NCBI RefSeq assembly: GCF_010389155.1
Contig: NC_057761.1
Location: 5,334,501-5,398,500, forward strand
Length of the DNA stretch: 64,000 bases
Source of the DNA: Erigeron canadensis
Lineage: Eukaryota > Streptophyta > Magnoliopsida > Asterales > Asteraceae
Direction of reading: 5' to 3'
In this document: piece by piece, positions 37,222 to 49,935 of the stretch
How the letters are laid out: each line of letters starts with the position of its first letter
How positions within the stretch are numbered: position 1 is the stretch's first letter
The notes under the pieces: model-generated
The model's database searches: none
Told to the model about the DNA's origin: nothing
What the model saw: only the letters and a program-made list of their open reading frames with translations
Program-made: the position numbers and the translations under genes

Positions 37222-38372
37222 TTAAAGAATCAAGAAACGAGGTCACATTTGTACCACCTACTTGGGTCCAAATAGTTAATTGGATTGTCTTAAGAAAATG
37301 GCCCTATAAGAATTGAATCAGAATAGTCAATTTTCTCAAATTGACTCTTTCAGAAAAAGATAACCTTCTTTAGTTACCAAAAATATTGACTACGTATAGT
37401 CTATAGATAAATAAACAAGTGGTATCCAAACCCATCATGTCATCATAGAATAAATAGATGATGATCCGTACTTTATACTATCTTAGCCTTAGGGGTGTAT
37501 GCCTGTACGGTTTAAACTAGAGTAATAATTTAAGGAAATTACTATACATGGTTGTGAAGATAGCACAACTTTTACCTTTTTTGATGAAATTAATAATTAA
37601 TGATCCAATTCTTGATATAAATGATTTTAGGATCATTTAGGTTAGTTAAAAAGTAAAAGAGATCAGTCGTTTAGAAAATGATTCATTATCTATCAAAGTT
37701 TGTTGTTGATCCCTCTTATCTTGGCCTAGAAATAGATGGGGAAGTGTGTTGGTTAGAGTGAGCAGCCGGCCCATTTTTTTCGCCCAAAAAACTAATTGCT
37801 TGGCTGGGGTAGTATGGCCGGCAATTTGCCGGCGGCTCATGCACGCGGCAGCCGGGTACCACCCCTCTCTCCTTGGCCTTAGATATTCTTTTCATCTATC
37901 AGAGATTACACTATACACCTTCACATGTATACAAAGAGTTATCATTTAGTTTTAAACTTTCACCACAACTGAGAAGCTAACATAATTTGGATCGGTGACA
38001 AACACTCTGGTCCCTGGAGATATAGGTCATGGGTTAGATCCTCATCCCATGCAAAGGTTAGAGGTTTTTTTTAGTTTCTTTATTCAATTCTCAAGAGTGC
38101 AGCTTGTGGTATAATATAATAAAAATAAAAATAATAGGAAAAAGATAGAACTAATGAAAAGCTCAATGAAAATTTCCAATTTGTGACCAAAGCAAGGCAG
38201 GAGTTAATTACAAAAATGCTTGGCAATGAAATAGGAATATGAGGAAATACAGAAAAACACACACATACACAACAGAAAAAGCCTTCCGAAATGCTCTCTT
38301 CACTTTATTCTCATAATAATACGTGAAACACAACTCCTGAAGCCTCCGCTTGACCACTCAGTTGCTCCTCGT
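37222..38372. other. Intergenic; possible SINE fragment near 37985-38080
   Basis: No supported gene. 38027-38040 (CATGGGTTAGATCCTC) resembles a polymerase III B box and is followed by a T-rich stretch, so 37985-38080 may be a SINE remnant. The right end (38280-38372) is the 3' UTR of sucrose synthase. Confidence 0.3.
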
Positions 38373-41300
38373 TTACTCGTCGATGGCCAATGGAACAGAT
38401 TCGGCCTGGAACAGCACCATTTTCAAATTTAGTTCAATCGCTAACCGATGGTTATTAATGATACACGCTATAAGTATGAAAACTCATTAGACTAAAAAAA
38501 ATGGGAACGTCTAACTTACCAGTTTGCGGTACTTAAGAGCGTGAAACATCTCAAGATAACGACGGATCTCAAGCCTGTCAAGCTTAGACACATGCTTCCA
38601 GAATCCATAAACTCCAGCAAGTGTCAACAACCGATCTGAGTAAATCTGCCATGTGTATCTGTTGAAATGAACGAACACATATTAAACTCAGCTCAATACA
38701 TATATGTTGTATATACTTGCTAATATATTATGTATATAACCCGAATAGCACTATGTATACTTACTTCTCCTGGATACGTTGCAGGCCACCCTTGGAAATG
38801 GCTTCCCAGTGAGAAGGGTCTTGTTTGCTTTTTTCAAAGAAGTTGATGAGAAGCTCGGTGATCTGGTCACCGTGATATGGATCAATGTGAAAACCAGATT
38901 TTCCATGAACGATAATTTCAGCTGGCCCTCCATGAAGGGTTGCAAAAGTGGGCAAACCGCAAGTCATGGCTTCCACCACGGTCAAACCAAATGCCTCATA
39001 AAATGCAGGCTGAATAAATGCTCCCCTGGTGTCAGCAATCACACGGTACAACTCACCGTTCCTCACTCTGTTCATCTGTGAAGAAATCCATCTAAACTGA
39101 CCATTGAGCTTGTAGTTCTCAATCAGCTCATACATCTTCTTCATCTGGGCTTGCTCTTCAAGATCTTTAGATTCCTTCCTTCTGTCACCACCCACAACAA
39201 CAAGGTTCACCAATTCACGAAGCTTGTCACACTTGGCGTACCATTCCACCAGTCCCGTTAAGTTCTTCACATTGTCCAATCTCGCCATTGTAAATAGAAT
39301 GGGCTTGTTCTTGTCCTTCAACACACATCTGTAACATTCATTCAAATGTTATGAGTACTTGTTTGTTTTCAATCAATAACTAAAAAAATGTAATAACAGA
39401 GGAAATAAACTCCTACAGGTGCTCTTCGTTCTCAACAGCACTGAAGAGTAGTTCATCTATTTCAGGGTGAAGTGCCGTGAGCCTCCTTTCTTTCTCGGTG
39501 TAAGAGAAGTAAATTCCCATATCAGCCCCAGGTGAAACGATATTGAATTTGGGGTCAAATACATCTATTCCATGGACCACACGGTATAGCCCAGGCATTG
39601 TGAAGGCGGTATGACTCTCATATTGTCCAACTGTGTCCTTGCTGAAAACATCATCAACTCAAAATTAGGTTGCTACAAACCTATTTGAAAAAATTAATCA
39701 AGAGATTCATCTTAAAATGATATAACTTACCTTCCAGCGATCTCTTGGAAGGTACTAGTAATGATAAAGTCGGTGTGGTTCATGGCAATAAGATCAGCTG
39801 TAAACTGAGCCGAGAAATGATATTTTTCCTCAAAGTTCTTCCAGTAGATATCGGAATCAGGGTACTTGGTTTTTTCCAAGGCATGAGCAATGGTACACTG
39901 AATTTATAAAAAAATTTAGTCCGATTTATCAAGTAGCAACATTTTATTATCAAGTTACGAGTTTCAAAATTCAACGTAACGTACCTGAGTGACACCCAAC
40001 TTGTGAGCTAGCAAAGAGGCAACAAGGTTTCCCTCACTGTAGTTTCCAATGATCAAATCAGGTTTTGCCTGCAGCTCTGCAGTAACTTCCTTGGCGACAT
40101 CCTAATGTAATAAGAAGATGGTATAATTAGAACAGGCAGGATTTTAACCGATGATTAAAGACGATCCGGACCCATGTTTTTCAGGGTTCTCACGAGTATC
40201 AGTGACATCGGCTATAACAATTTTTACAATACTAATGAACCTTTTTAACATATATATTTAACAGTTCGGTGTTCAAGGGACCTACTCTGTGCTTATGGCA
40301 CAGGGCAACAATAGATAAGTTGTTAACAACCGATAGTTAGCGGGAAAAATAGGTGAGATGCGTTATATACCTCGGTGAAAGTTTCAATGTATGGCCACAC
40401 CTCAAAACGAGAGATCCATTTACGTAGAATACCCTTTTCGGTTCTAAAGGGAACACGAAGAATATGAGAGTGCTCTGCTCCAAACACTTTCTCCATACGC
40501 TGTCCACAAGTGGTTCCTACAGCATCAGGAAGGAGCCTCGTCACCTGCCCAATATCAACATTTTTACACATTAGTTATAACCAACTACCACATAACTAAC
40601 ATGATTTTAAATCAAGACTTACAATGAGAATACGAGGAATAATATCAAGTCCTTGTTCCTTTATTCTCTTAAGCATCTCACGTTCCAAAGCAGGAACTTG
40701 ATCAAGAATGTACACAACTTGACCACCAGTATCGGGATATCCTAAAACGTTTTCTTGAGCAAAGTAACCATGTGGTGAAAGAATGACAACGTTAAACACC
40801 ATTGGGATTCTTCCAAGGAATTTCTCTAGAGTGCAAGCATCAGGAGCCTCTAGAAGGTCTAGTAGCATATGGATCATTTCCATCACACGCTCTGCTTTAT
40901 CGCCCCAACCTCTTTCCAATCCGATCTCTTGAAACTTGTGTTCAAAATCAGAGAAAGGAGTGGTTGCATCGAGTGTTGATAGGTACTCGGATGCCTTTCT
41001 CAAAACAGCTTGGAGTGCATTCAGGTTTTGGATTCTGTCATTCAGCATCATTGTCTGCACATCAACATACAAACCAGGCACAATTGTAGTTAATACAAAG
41101 CTATATACATAGACAAATAGTCTAAAGGGGGAAGTGAATATGGGGTTGTTACACATCCAACTTGAGTGAAAAACCCTCACATCCTAATTTTTAATACAGG
41201 TGGCAAAATGTTCGGGTTGGGTGACTGGTCAAAACGGGCACTTTTGAAAACGGGTCAAATTGGATCGGTTCAAAATGGACCCGGGCCAAAACAGACCTTT

Positions 41301-43554
41301 TTCAAAATAGCAAACAAACACACAGAAATTCCCATATTGGTATCATATAAGAAGTTTGATGCCCTTAATAAGCTCAAAGTTGTGGGCTACTAGTATCTTT
41401 TCAACATGGTTCTTAGTTATCCTAGTAGTCCATTGCTTTCGGCTTTGGGGGCGTTACAGGAAACAGTTCACTGATAAAATATAACAGAACATAAAAGTTT
41501 TGAATGTGCCATGCTATTACTTCAGTTATCCTAAAACAATTTCATATAGCAATACCTTGCCCTTGTAGTTATGGGTACGAAGGAAATCCAATAGAGGGTG
41601 CATGCTATCCTTGTCATGAAACATTTTAGCAGAGAGGTGTCGGTTAAGGAACTCGACCCCATTACCAATGGATTTGGTGAGAGTTGGCCGGGGGAAAGAA
41701 GCGGTGAAAGGCTCAAAGTCCAACTCCAGTACAAAGTTCCCATTGGATCTGTAGTTATCAATCAAACCATAATTAGTTTGCGAAAATAACGAGTTTTCTG
41801 TTACCATAGAAATTGTAAAAAATGTACTTACGTTCCGTTAACAAGTTCTTCCTTGAAGTGAAGATACTCGGGAACACTTAGCTCCTCGACTACCAATGCA
41901 TTTACATTGACTCGAACATATTCCCAGACACCGGGTCTGAGACGAATAGCAAGTGCAACCCATGGAGGTAGCACAATTGCTTCCTGTAGAGACCAAAACA
42001 ACCAGAAAATCAATCAAATTGTAGCTCTTTGGCACAACAAAGATACTTGGCCAATTCTTATGGGCTTTAGCCAATTTTCATAATGTGTAGCATATAATTA
42101 TATAAATAGAAAGTATATGGGCTACATCTTATGGGCTAGAGTACAAGCGTAACAAATATTGCATTTATTAACATCTGTTTACACTTTCTAATTTTAGGTA
42201 AACATAAAACATAACACTACAGATTACAGAAGTGATTAATCTTGTTTGAATATAATCAGTTGTAAGTTTGTAACGAACTAATTCACATATTTAGACGCGA
42301 ACAAATTTTATTTCTTTCAATAAATTAAGAACAAAATTATTCAAACATTGCATACGCGAATAATTGGATTAATTTGAGATCCTCTGAAGTTTAATATGAT
42401 CCGGAGAGTATTCTCAAGTTGATAAATTATTTTCTTTATTTATTTGGTTGACCCTTACTCATGCTCCTCTTAGTTGGTTTAACATTACCATCTTTAAAGA
42501 TTTAACTTTCGAAGATCTCAATCCCCGAAAATATTTTGGCTTAGTAAACTTTCTTTTTGTCATTACGTATAATGTTTTTAATATTAAAACTAAAGTAAAT
42601 GTGTACTATTATAAATTATAGAAAATGATCCGTACGGCAAACTTTACTTAAAAAATTACAAATTAAACTTTTGAATTTGATACGTACATAAATCCTAAAT
42701 TTTACATAATCCCGCTTTACCTAAGATACCTAACCTTTCCCCATGTGCCAAATCCAAATAGAGAATAAAAATAGTATATGAGATGTAAGCAAGTTAGGTG
42801 AGAACCTGAGTGTTTTTAAGAACTTCATAAAAGGCATCATCATGGAGCTTGGTTTGATCCTCTTGGCAGATGGATTCAAATTCAGCCATTAGTTGATGAG
42901 GCTTCAATATTCCTTTTCCATGGCTCTCAATCCTTCAATTTCACATTACAAAAAGAAACTTTGAATTGATTCTTAAATCCAGTGGCCAAACTTGCACATT
43001 TTTATTGGGCTCAAAATATATGCAGTATGTATACTTTTTGGTTGGTAAAGGTTTAACCAAATAAGTTACTCAAAGTTGCATTACAACAGAAGATCATTAG
43101 ATCAAGCTAGAAGAAACACTTTTAGGCTTGTTGGATTAGCAAATCACTAAGTTAATAATAGTAAAAACATTGTTCAGAAAGTTAAAAGATTCAAAATTAA
43201 CAGTAAATTCTTTTTGTATGGTCAAAAGTACACTACTATTTATTAGTAGTACACGTTTCACGTTATTATACAGTATAGTAACTTAAAATATATTTGGTGA
43301 TGTACGGCTTTAAAATGGTGTGCTGATCATATAACTTGTGAGTCACTTTTTTTTAATAGAAAAAAGCATCATTTTACATATAAATGGGTTGAGATCATTA
43401 AGATTTACACTACTTTATTCATTAAAATTAAAACATTGATATAGATATATACATACCTTGAAAGAACCATAAGGATTTCATTACGATGAGTTGCGAGAGT
43501 CGAATCAAGACGCTCCCGAAGACTGTGAACACGGGTGAAAACACGTTCCGCCAT
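38373..43554 (-). CDS. SUS: Sucrose synthase
   Basis: Twelve coding exons on the minus strand: 43554-43457, 42932-42806, 41983-41832, 41748-41556, 41054-40623, 40544-40371, 40101-39985, 39897-39731, 39641-39417, 39328-38765, 38658-38520 and 38405-38373. They give 806 residues, the usual length of the dicot SUS1-type enzyme, with no break. The enzyme reversibly converts sucrose and UDP to UDP-glucose and fructose in the cytosol, feeding starch, cell-wall and respiratory metabolism. Features seen are the N-terminal RVHSLRER with Ser11 (the known regulatory phosphorylation site), the GT-B glucosyltransferase core from [28 protein letters not shown] and the retaining-enzyme EX7E motif in [12 protein letters not shown] 596-bp leader intron and a TATA box lie upstream. 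A small MITE-like insertion (GGTGGCAAAATGTTCGGG, near 41199) sits in the intron 41055-41555. Confidence 0.96.
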
Positions 43555-43594
43555 GATCGATATCAACAAAACACTTTCCTAATATAACTTTTAA

Positions 43595-44190
43595 CTGCCA
43601 AAAAAAATAATTAAAAATTAAAAAGATATCAAACTACACCTGAAAAAGATACACACACATATAATTTGCCTATACATATGAAAATATGTCGATATGTATT
43701 ACATTTTGTTATTAGTACATACATATATATACATAGGACACGCGGCACTATTGTACTTGTTTCTAGAGAATGGAAAAGTAAAAGCAAAAAAATTTAGTCA
43801 ATGTTGGACAATATAGCCAAACTTGAAAATGAAGTGTCAACTACTCACATTATTTACCATCATGAATGAAATTTACTACGAGTAGATTATATTACTGCTT
43901 TTGTAGTCAGCAAAAGTACATTTGTCCCACTATGTCAAATGTACATAAACCAAATTTATCAAAGTTATACAGGGCGACCCGAACCCGTCTCGATCGAGCC
44001 CATATTTTTAGAAATAAAAAAGAAAGTGATCAAAGAAGAATATCTAACTCTTTGTAGTTATATGTCGAATATATATATGTCAACATTCATATTGTTGTTG
44101 GCATATATGGTTCAATTTCAAGCCATTCAAAATAAAAGAATTTTTGCAATTCAAAAGTGTAGAAGAACAAAATAGAAGCAAAAATCATAC
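43595..44190 (-). promoter_or_regulatory. Leader intron of sucrose synthase
   Basis: Minus-strand donor AG|GTATGATT at 44190 and acceptor TTTGGCAG at 43595, 40 bases upstream of the ATG. Long introns in the 5' leader are typical of sucrose synthase genes and can enhance expression. A short non-coding first exon would run from about 44288 to 44191. Confidence 0.6.
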
Positions 44191-44317
44191 CTTTTTTTTT
44201 CTTATATTTCTACTTGGTTTTTAAGAAACTGAAATAAAGGGAGAATGATATTAATGAAAGGGGGGTAGAATAGAAATGAGATAGAATGAATGAGGATTGT
44301 AGTGTAGGCAGGGGATA

Positions 44318-44324
44318 TTATATA
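44318..44324 (-). promoter_or_regulatory. TATA box of sucrose synthase
   Basis: On the minus strand CCTATATAAT occurs in a GC-richer neighbourhood, about 125 bases upstream of the leader-intron donor. Transcription would start near 44288. Confidence 0.6.
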
Positions 44325-44329
44325 GGCAA

Positions 44330-46140
44330 AGCTAGAAAGTGGAAAACAGACACCACCACCTTTTCTTTTTATTAATTAATCTATTTATCTATTTATGTAT
44401 GTACTATACCTTCTATTTCACGTCCAATTTTCATTATAAAAAGTTATGAGTCTTTTTCTTGAAAAACAAGTTAATAAAAAAAACAAAAATAATTGTAGGG
44501 AGGATAAGTGAAACTAACTTTAGTTAAAGAAAACTGGAAATCTAGTTAACAAACAAGACTTTTTTTCAAAACCACTATGTCAAATTTTCTAGAATGGTAT
44601 TAGACCATTATTTATTACACCACTTTGGGCGGTACATAATATATTGTATTAACATTTACTCTATACATATAACCACTAGGAATATGACATGAGATTGATA
44701 CTTGTTTGTACCGGTTTCGGTATTATTATCAATTAAAACTCATACCAAAAATATTTTACTCGATCCTTAGTCCACATGAATTCAGTACCACTTTATGATC
44801 GACATATCATATCAATATCAAGATCAAGATGGTAACGGAACGAAATTAGTATCGACTTGTATAATTCTACTCTCTAACCACATCTACATGTACATTAAAA
44901 AAAGTTATTACATACACATCAGCTTTATAGTTTTTTTTCTACCAATGAATATCATTTTTTACTCCAAAATTTTTTTTAAAAAATACATCGAATAAAATAT
45001 CTATATCTATCTATATTTGATATATATACATATAAGTTCTAAAGTTCATATATACTCGGATAGAAACCAGATTATTTACCTGTTTCATTAATTACAAGTA
45101 ATATATTTAATATTTCTTGCCTTATTAATGCATTTGTTAGGATCAGTGTTCGTTGATATATCTTAATTGTTGAAGTAAGCCATGAACGACCAGTCAGTAA
45201 GTTCACATTAGAACGGTACTTTTATCTTTATCCTTGTGTAAGTCAAAAGGCGAGAAGAATTTGAAAAAATAAGAAAACAAAAAATCACATTGCATTATTA
45301 CAATTGTTATATGACTATTTTATCAATATAAGACAAAGATTTTAGTCAAGGAAAAAGAAGACATTCTTTTTTGTGCCGAAAATGGAGAAAGAAGACGGAA
45401 AATGTCAGTTGCAGATTTCTAAGCCAAAATGAAAGATCAACAACAACCATCATGTCAACATTCGGATCTCGATCGTGTTGCCTTATCACTTTCCCTATAA
45501 AATGCAACGCATAGAATTCATTTTAGTGTGTTCACAGATATTACCTAATGTATTTCAGTCTACATCTATTGTAAACTGTTGAGTTAGTTTGTTAGTCAGA
45601 AACTCAACAAGTATTGTATTTATGTTCTTGTTTGTCAAGATTTAATCGGTTATGTATTCCCTACTTAATCATTAATAAATCTGATTAAACTTTGTTATGT
45701 TTCTTTTTACGGTTTTATTAAGTTTAATATTAGTTTTTAACTGCAAACTTAAAACTTGAGAAACTAGATCAAAATTCATGTTTCATTAGCCATCTCCCAA
45801 CAATGAACTTTTCTCTACCTCTTCCTTGTTGCCACATCATCGCTACATCACCTATTACTTACATCCCATTCTCATCACTTTTGCCAACATTACATTCTAC
45901 ATCCTTACTTCTTCCTCAATATTTTATTATTTTGAATTAAATAAAACATACATATATAAATTACACATTTTTTTATGAGTATTAAAAAACATTTTATTAA
46001 TATATAGCCATTCTAAAAAATAACATTTTGTTAATAAATAAACAACATTACATTTATGAAAAAACATTACGTTGAAAAAAATTACATTAGTTAAAAAAAA
46101 ATGCACTATGCACTACATATATTAAAAAAAACATTACAAG
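44330..46140. other. Sucrose synthase upstream region / intergenic
   Basis: AT-rich with no supported gene. Distal promoter elements of the sucrose synthase gene would lie here but none is clear. Microsatellite-like TATCTATA runs occur near 45000. Confidence 0.35.
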
Positions 46141-46144
46141 AAAT

Positions 46145-46385
46145 TACATCAAAATTGAAAGTAATTTGCCGAGAGGTTTTAAATGTGTTCGACTAGAACC
46201 TTGCAAAGTCGATGGGGCACTCTTTTATTGCTTAGCTCTGCGTCCATAGGTTGTTGTGTTGCAATCCTTTCATTCCACGAACGTTGCGGGACATTAGTTG
46301 GATCAGCTAGATAGTCTTCTTCAAGTTCACATAGTGCGAGATTGTTGTCCTTTGTGAGCATGTTGTGTAAAATCACACAATTGTC
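46145..46385 (-). pseudogene. PIF/Harbinger transposase C-terminal fragment
   Basis: The minus-strand frame encodes VILHNMLTKDNN-type sequence, then ELEEDYLADP, PQRSWNERIATQQ and a C-terminal LVEHI. This order is characteristic of the end of plant HARBI1-like nucleases. Only about 65 residues remain, with the catalytic DDE region absent, so it is a relic. It is truncated by the repeat beginning at 46388. Confidence 0.6.
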
Positions 46386-46387
46386 TA

Positions 46388-46570
46388 AAATACCTTTAAC
46401 AATTATATTACACTATTAGTCATTTATCTTTTAAATTATCTCTATTGACCCTTTATATCAATTACTTTTACATCAATTATCTACACCACTCGACACCCCC
46501 TCTACCGCCAAAAGTCGTTTTCCACCACTACACCATCACCGCCATGAGCCACATTACGCGGATACTGTAA
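46388..46570 (+). repeat. Helitron-family relic
   Basis: TTGTCTAAAATACC, ATTATATTACACTATTAGTC and the Pro/His-coding-like C-rich block (CCACCACTACACCATCACC) match, in order, the element at 58099-58345 and the reverse of 2901-3211. Both ends are lost. Confidence 0.5.
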
Positions 46571-47026
46571 TAGTATATATAGACATATATATCAAGTACT
46601 AGTTCACAATCTATAATAGTCTAATAGAGATATATATGTATGAGATATCATTTACACGTGTGGCAAAACTTAATTTGCCAACTTTACAAACTTCCAAATG
46701 GTAACTTGAATCGAACAAAGTCAATAAGTCATAAACAATATAATGATATAAAAAATATTGTTAGAAAAGAAATAGAAAACATTTGCAAAACATAAATACA
46801 AAATAAGATTGGAATGAATTAATCTTCGTAACTTCGTCACCGCTTGTTCTTCATGAAGAATTGTTATTTGGTGACACGATGAAGACACGGTTTGGCCAAC
46901 AGTATCAAATCGTGGCACACCGATGATCGGTTGTGACGCACCGTTGAGAGCGATCTTCTAATATGAGTATATTAGTTTATATCTAAATATGTAAGTCAAA
47001 CATCACTAGCATAAAATTAATGAACC
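46571..47026. other. Intergenic, no gene seen
   Basis: AT-rich. The minus-strand frame at 46721-46918 shows no recognisable protein. Confidence 0.35.
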
Positions 47027-47035
47027 TTAATTAAG

Positions 47036-48631
47036 GGGATAATGACATGTGGATGTAGTGAACTATGACAAAATGTCTATGTTATGTATTGATCTAATCG
47101 GGGGTCTATGTTATGTAATGAACTTACCAAACTGTCTATGTTATGTATTGATCTATGTATTGATCTAATCTACAGGTAGGCGGTTACCATCCATTTTTTT
47201 AGGGGATAATGACCTGTAGATATAGTTAGAGCTGTCAATTTCGACCCAACTCGAAAAAAATCAGGTTAGGGTTGAGTATTTTTGACCCACCAACCCGCCA
47301 ACCCACCAACCTGATTTTTTCTGAGTTGGGTTCAGGTTGGGTTGTTGGCTTGTCAGGTTGACCCGCTAACCCAATATCTTTAAAATAATTGAATTATATA
47401 TAATAGTTCATACTCCACATTACACTAATTCATACGTCTTATTCTCATTTTTTATATTAGTAACTTCAAATATGAAATAAAAGGAGGATTCAAAATTCTG
47501 TGAGATGATAAGTGATGTAGGATGAGGCGGTAAGTTTGTTAACTTTGTACCAAGTATTAACAATACCCTCGTATTTCTATCTTTTTTGTACCATTCGTTT
47601 TCGACTTACACCATCAATGATAAAACTTTATATTGGTTGATTTATTCCATTTTATATTTATATATATTTGCTTCTTGGGTCACATGGGTTGGGTCATGGA
47701 TTGTGTGTCAGGGTTGAAATTTCTGACCTGAAACTTTTAGTGGGTTGGGTTAGGGTCGGAGTTTTTCAACCCACCAACCCGCCAACCCGAACCCATTAAT
47801 AGCCCTAGATATAATGAACTATGACAACATATATGTATATATGTTCTGTGATTATATAAAAACTGTAAACACCTTCATATCTTCTGGTCGCCGCCTACCT
47901 TCCCATTTTTCTGATCAACCCTAACACAACCATATACCAAAAAATCAAAGATCTCAAAAATTAGAATCGCATTTGAAGATTACGATCCCTTATAGGGTCA
48001 AGAACCTGAAACCAATCACTACATATATTCTCAAACATATACACATTGACACACACAAATCTAAGGGTACATATATACAACCCACACAAACAAACAATGA
48101 GAGACTAGGGGACGTATTCTTACATGGCTTCTTGAAGCATAACTTAGAATTGAAATGGGAAAGAATAACTAATTGCTAGATTTTAGTTAAAGCAACAAAA
48201 CAACAAACTTAGAAGAACGCATTACAAGCCTAAAGCTGAAAAGATCACATCCCCTTGACCTCAGAATTCATCATTTTTATTTTCGGGATATTAATAAATA
48301 ACAAAATGGAAACAAGAAAATACCAGTTCTCAAATACTCGGGAGGAGTTGGAAACAATAAATAACATTTATCACTTAGACAGTTTTGGTAAGTTCATTAC
48401 ATAACATAGTCCCCCGATTAGATCAATACATAACATAGACATTTTGTCATAGTTCACTATATTCACAGGTCATTATCCCTTTGGATGGTAACCGGCTACC
48501 TGTAGATACCCGGTAACATGCATCACGTAGACAGTTTTGGTAAGTTCGTTACATAACATAAAACCCCGATTAAATCAATACATAACATAAACATTTTGTC
48601 ATAGTTCACTACATCTACAGGTCATTATCCC
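47036..48631. mobile_element. Mutator-like element with 9-bp target duplication
   Basis: Flanked by exact TTAATTAAG (47027-47035 and 48632-48640). Termini GGGATAATGACATGTGGATG and, on the other strand, GGGATAATGACCTGTAGATG continue as inverted arms (GTAGTGAACTATGACAAAATGT). The arm is internally repeated: on the right it occurs twice (about 48375-48480 and 48525-48631), and a second copy starts on the left near 47201. No transposase frame. A related but smaller inverted-repeat element lies at 56150-56427. Confidence 0.75.
47227..47808. mobile_element. hAT-like MITE nested in the Mutator-like element
   Basis: AGAGCTGTCAATTTCGACCC on the left and ACCCATTAATAGCCCT on the right form weak inverted termini (AGRGCTRTYAAT). 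They flank a Pro/Asn-like CAACCC repeat-rich body (CCACCAACCCGCCAACCC at both ends, in opposite orientation). Flanks AGATATAG and AGATATAA match at 7 of 8 positions, as for an old 8-bp duplication. Confidence 0.45.
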
Positions 48632-48640
48632 TTAATTAAG

Positions 48641-49004
48641 TGAATGAGTCACATAGTTTATGGATTATTGAGGATAAACCTAAGAATTTAAATTATGATA
48701 CTGTACGTCTTAAAAACTCGACAAGTACACTTGAAACCTATGGCATGTTAGGTATACTGGTTTTGTAACTTTATGAAGAAACACTTGGCTGATTATTTTA
48801 ATGTACGTGTTTTAAATTTAAATCAATAAATAAATAAGATCCTAGTTTGATTTATTGGTGTGCTGTTAGTAGACCGTATTTTCTTTTGTTTATTAGTCTA
48901 ACTTGCTCTTGACCAAACTACCAAAGTACAAAACAATGGGAGAAAGATACATTGGAAACAGTTGGTAATTACCATCACATTGTTTTGCTTATACGGAGTA
49001 TTAT
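48641..49004. other. Intergenic, no gene seen
   Basis: AT-rich spacer between two Mutator-type elements; no reading frame or repeat identified. Confidence 0.35.
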
Positions 49005-49013
49005 TTTATTTTA

Positions 49014-49926
49014 GAGTAAATTACACTTTTTGTCCCTGAAGTTGGTACGTTTTTCACTTTTCGTCCCTTAAGTGAAAAAATTACAATTTTGACCTTAAAA
49101 TTGGCAGATTTTTTCAATCATCGTCCCTCGCCAAACGTCGTTAAGTTTCAGCCGTTAAGTCGAACACGCGCAACACACATGAGGGACTTAAACTGCAAAA
49201 AATGACAAGTTCACGGACGAAAACTGAAATTTACTTTTCTGTTGTAATCATTTTCATCTTCTCCGGCTGACTTTCGTCGGAAAATTCGTCCAGAAACTTA
49301 AAATGCCGATATCTCACTCGTTTCTTTGAAATAGACCACGAAACCTCACCAAACTTCTCAAAATTAATTTCCGCACGAATCATAACAAAAAAAAATCTTA
49401 AAATGCCGATATTTCATGACATGTAAATGAAAAGCATCGTAAATTTTTGGTGATTTAGTTAGATATTAGTTTCATCGTAAGGTTTTCGATATAGTTTACT
49501 GGTCAATCGTTAAGGTTATTTAGTTGTTACAATAGTTACATTAGTAGATTGAGGTACAATAGTTACATTAGGAATCGTGCAGAAATTAATTTTGAGAAGT
49601 TTGGTGGTGGTTTCGTGGTCTAATTCGAAGAAACGAGTGAGATATCGGCATTTTAAGTTTTCCGATGAATTTTCCGACGAAAGTCAGCCGGAGAAGATGA
49701 AGATGATGACAACAGAAAAGTAAATTTCAGTTTTCGTCCCTGAACTTGTCATTTTTTGCAGTTTCAGTCCCTCACATATGTTGCACGTGCTCGACTTAAC
49801 GACGTTTTGCGAGGGACGATGATTGAAAAAATCTGCCAACTTTAAGGTCAAAATTGTAATTTTTTCACTTAAGGGACGAAAAGTGAAAAATGTGCCAACT
49901 TCAGGAATGAAAAGTGTAATTTACTA
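49014..49926. mobile_element. Foldback Mutator-like element (TIR ~375 bp)
   Basis: 913 bp flanked by exact TTTATTTTA (49005-49013 and 49927-49935). The arms, GAGTAAATTACACTTTT... and its complement, extend about 375 bp on each side and include AAAATGCCGATATYTCACTC and GACTTTCGTCGGAAAATTC. Only a short unique centre remains (about 49385-49585), with a duplicated ACAATAGTTACATTAG. No coding sequence. Confidence 0.85.
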
Positions 49927-49935
49927 TTTATTTTA

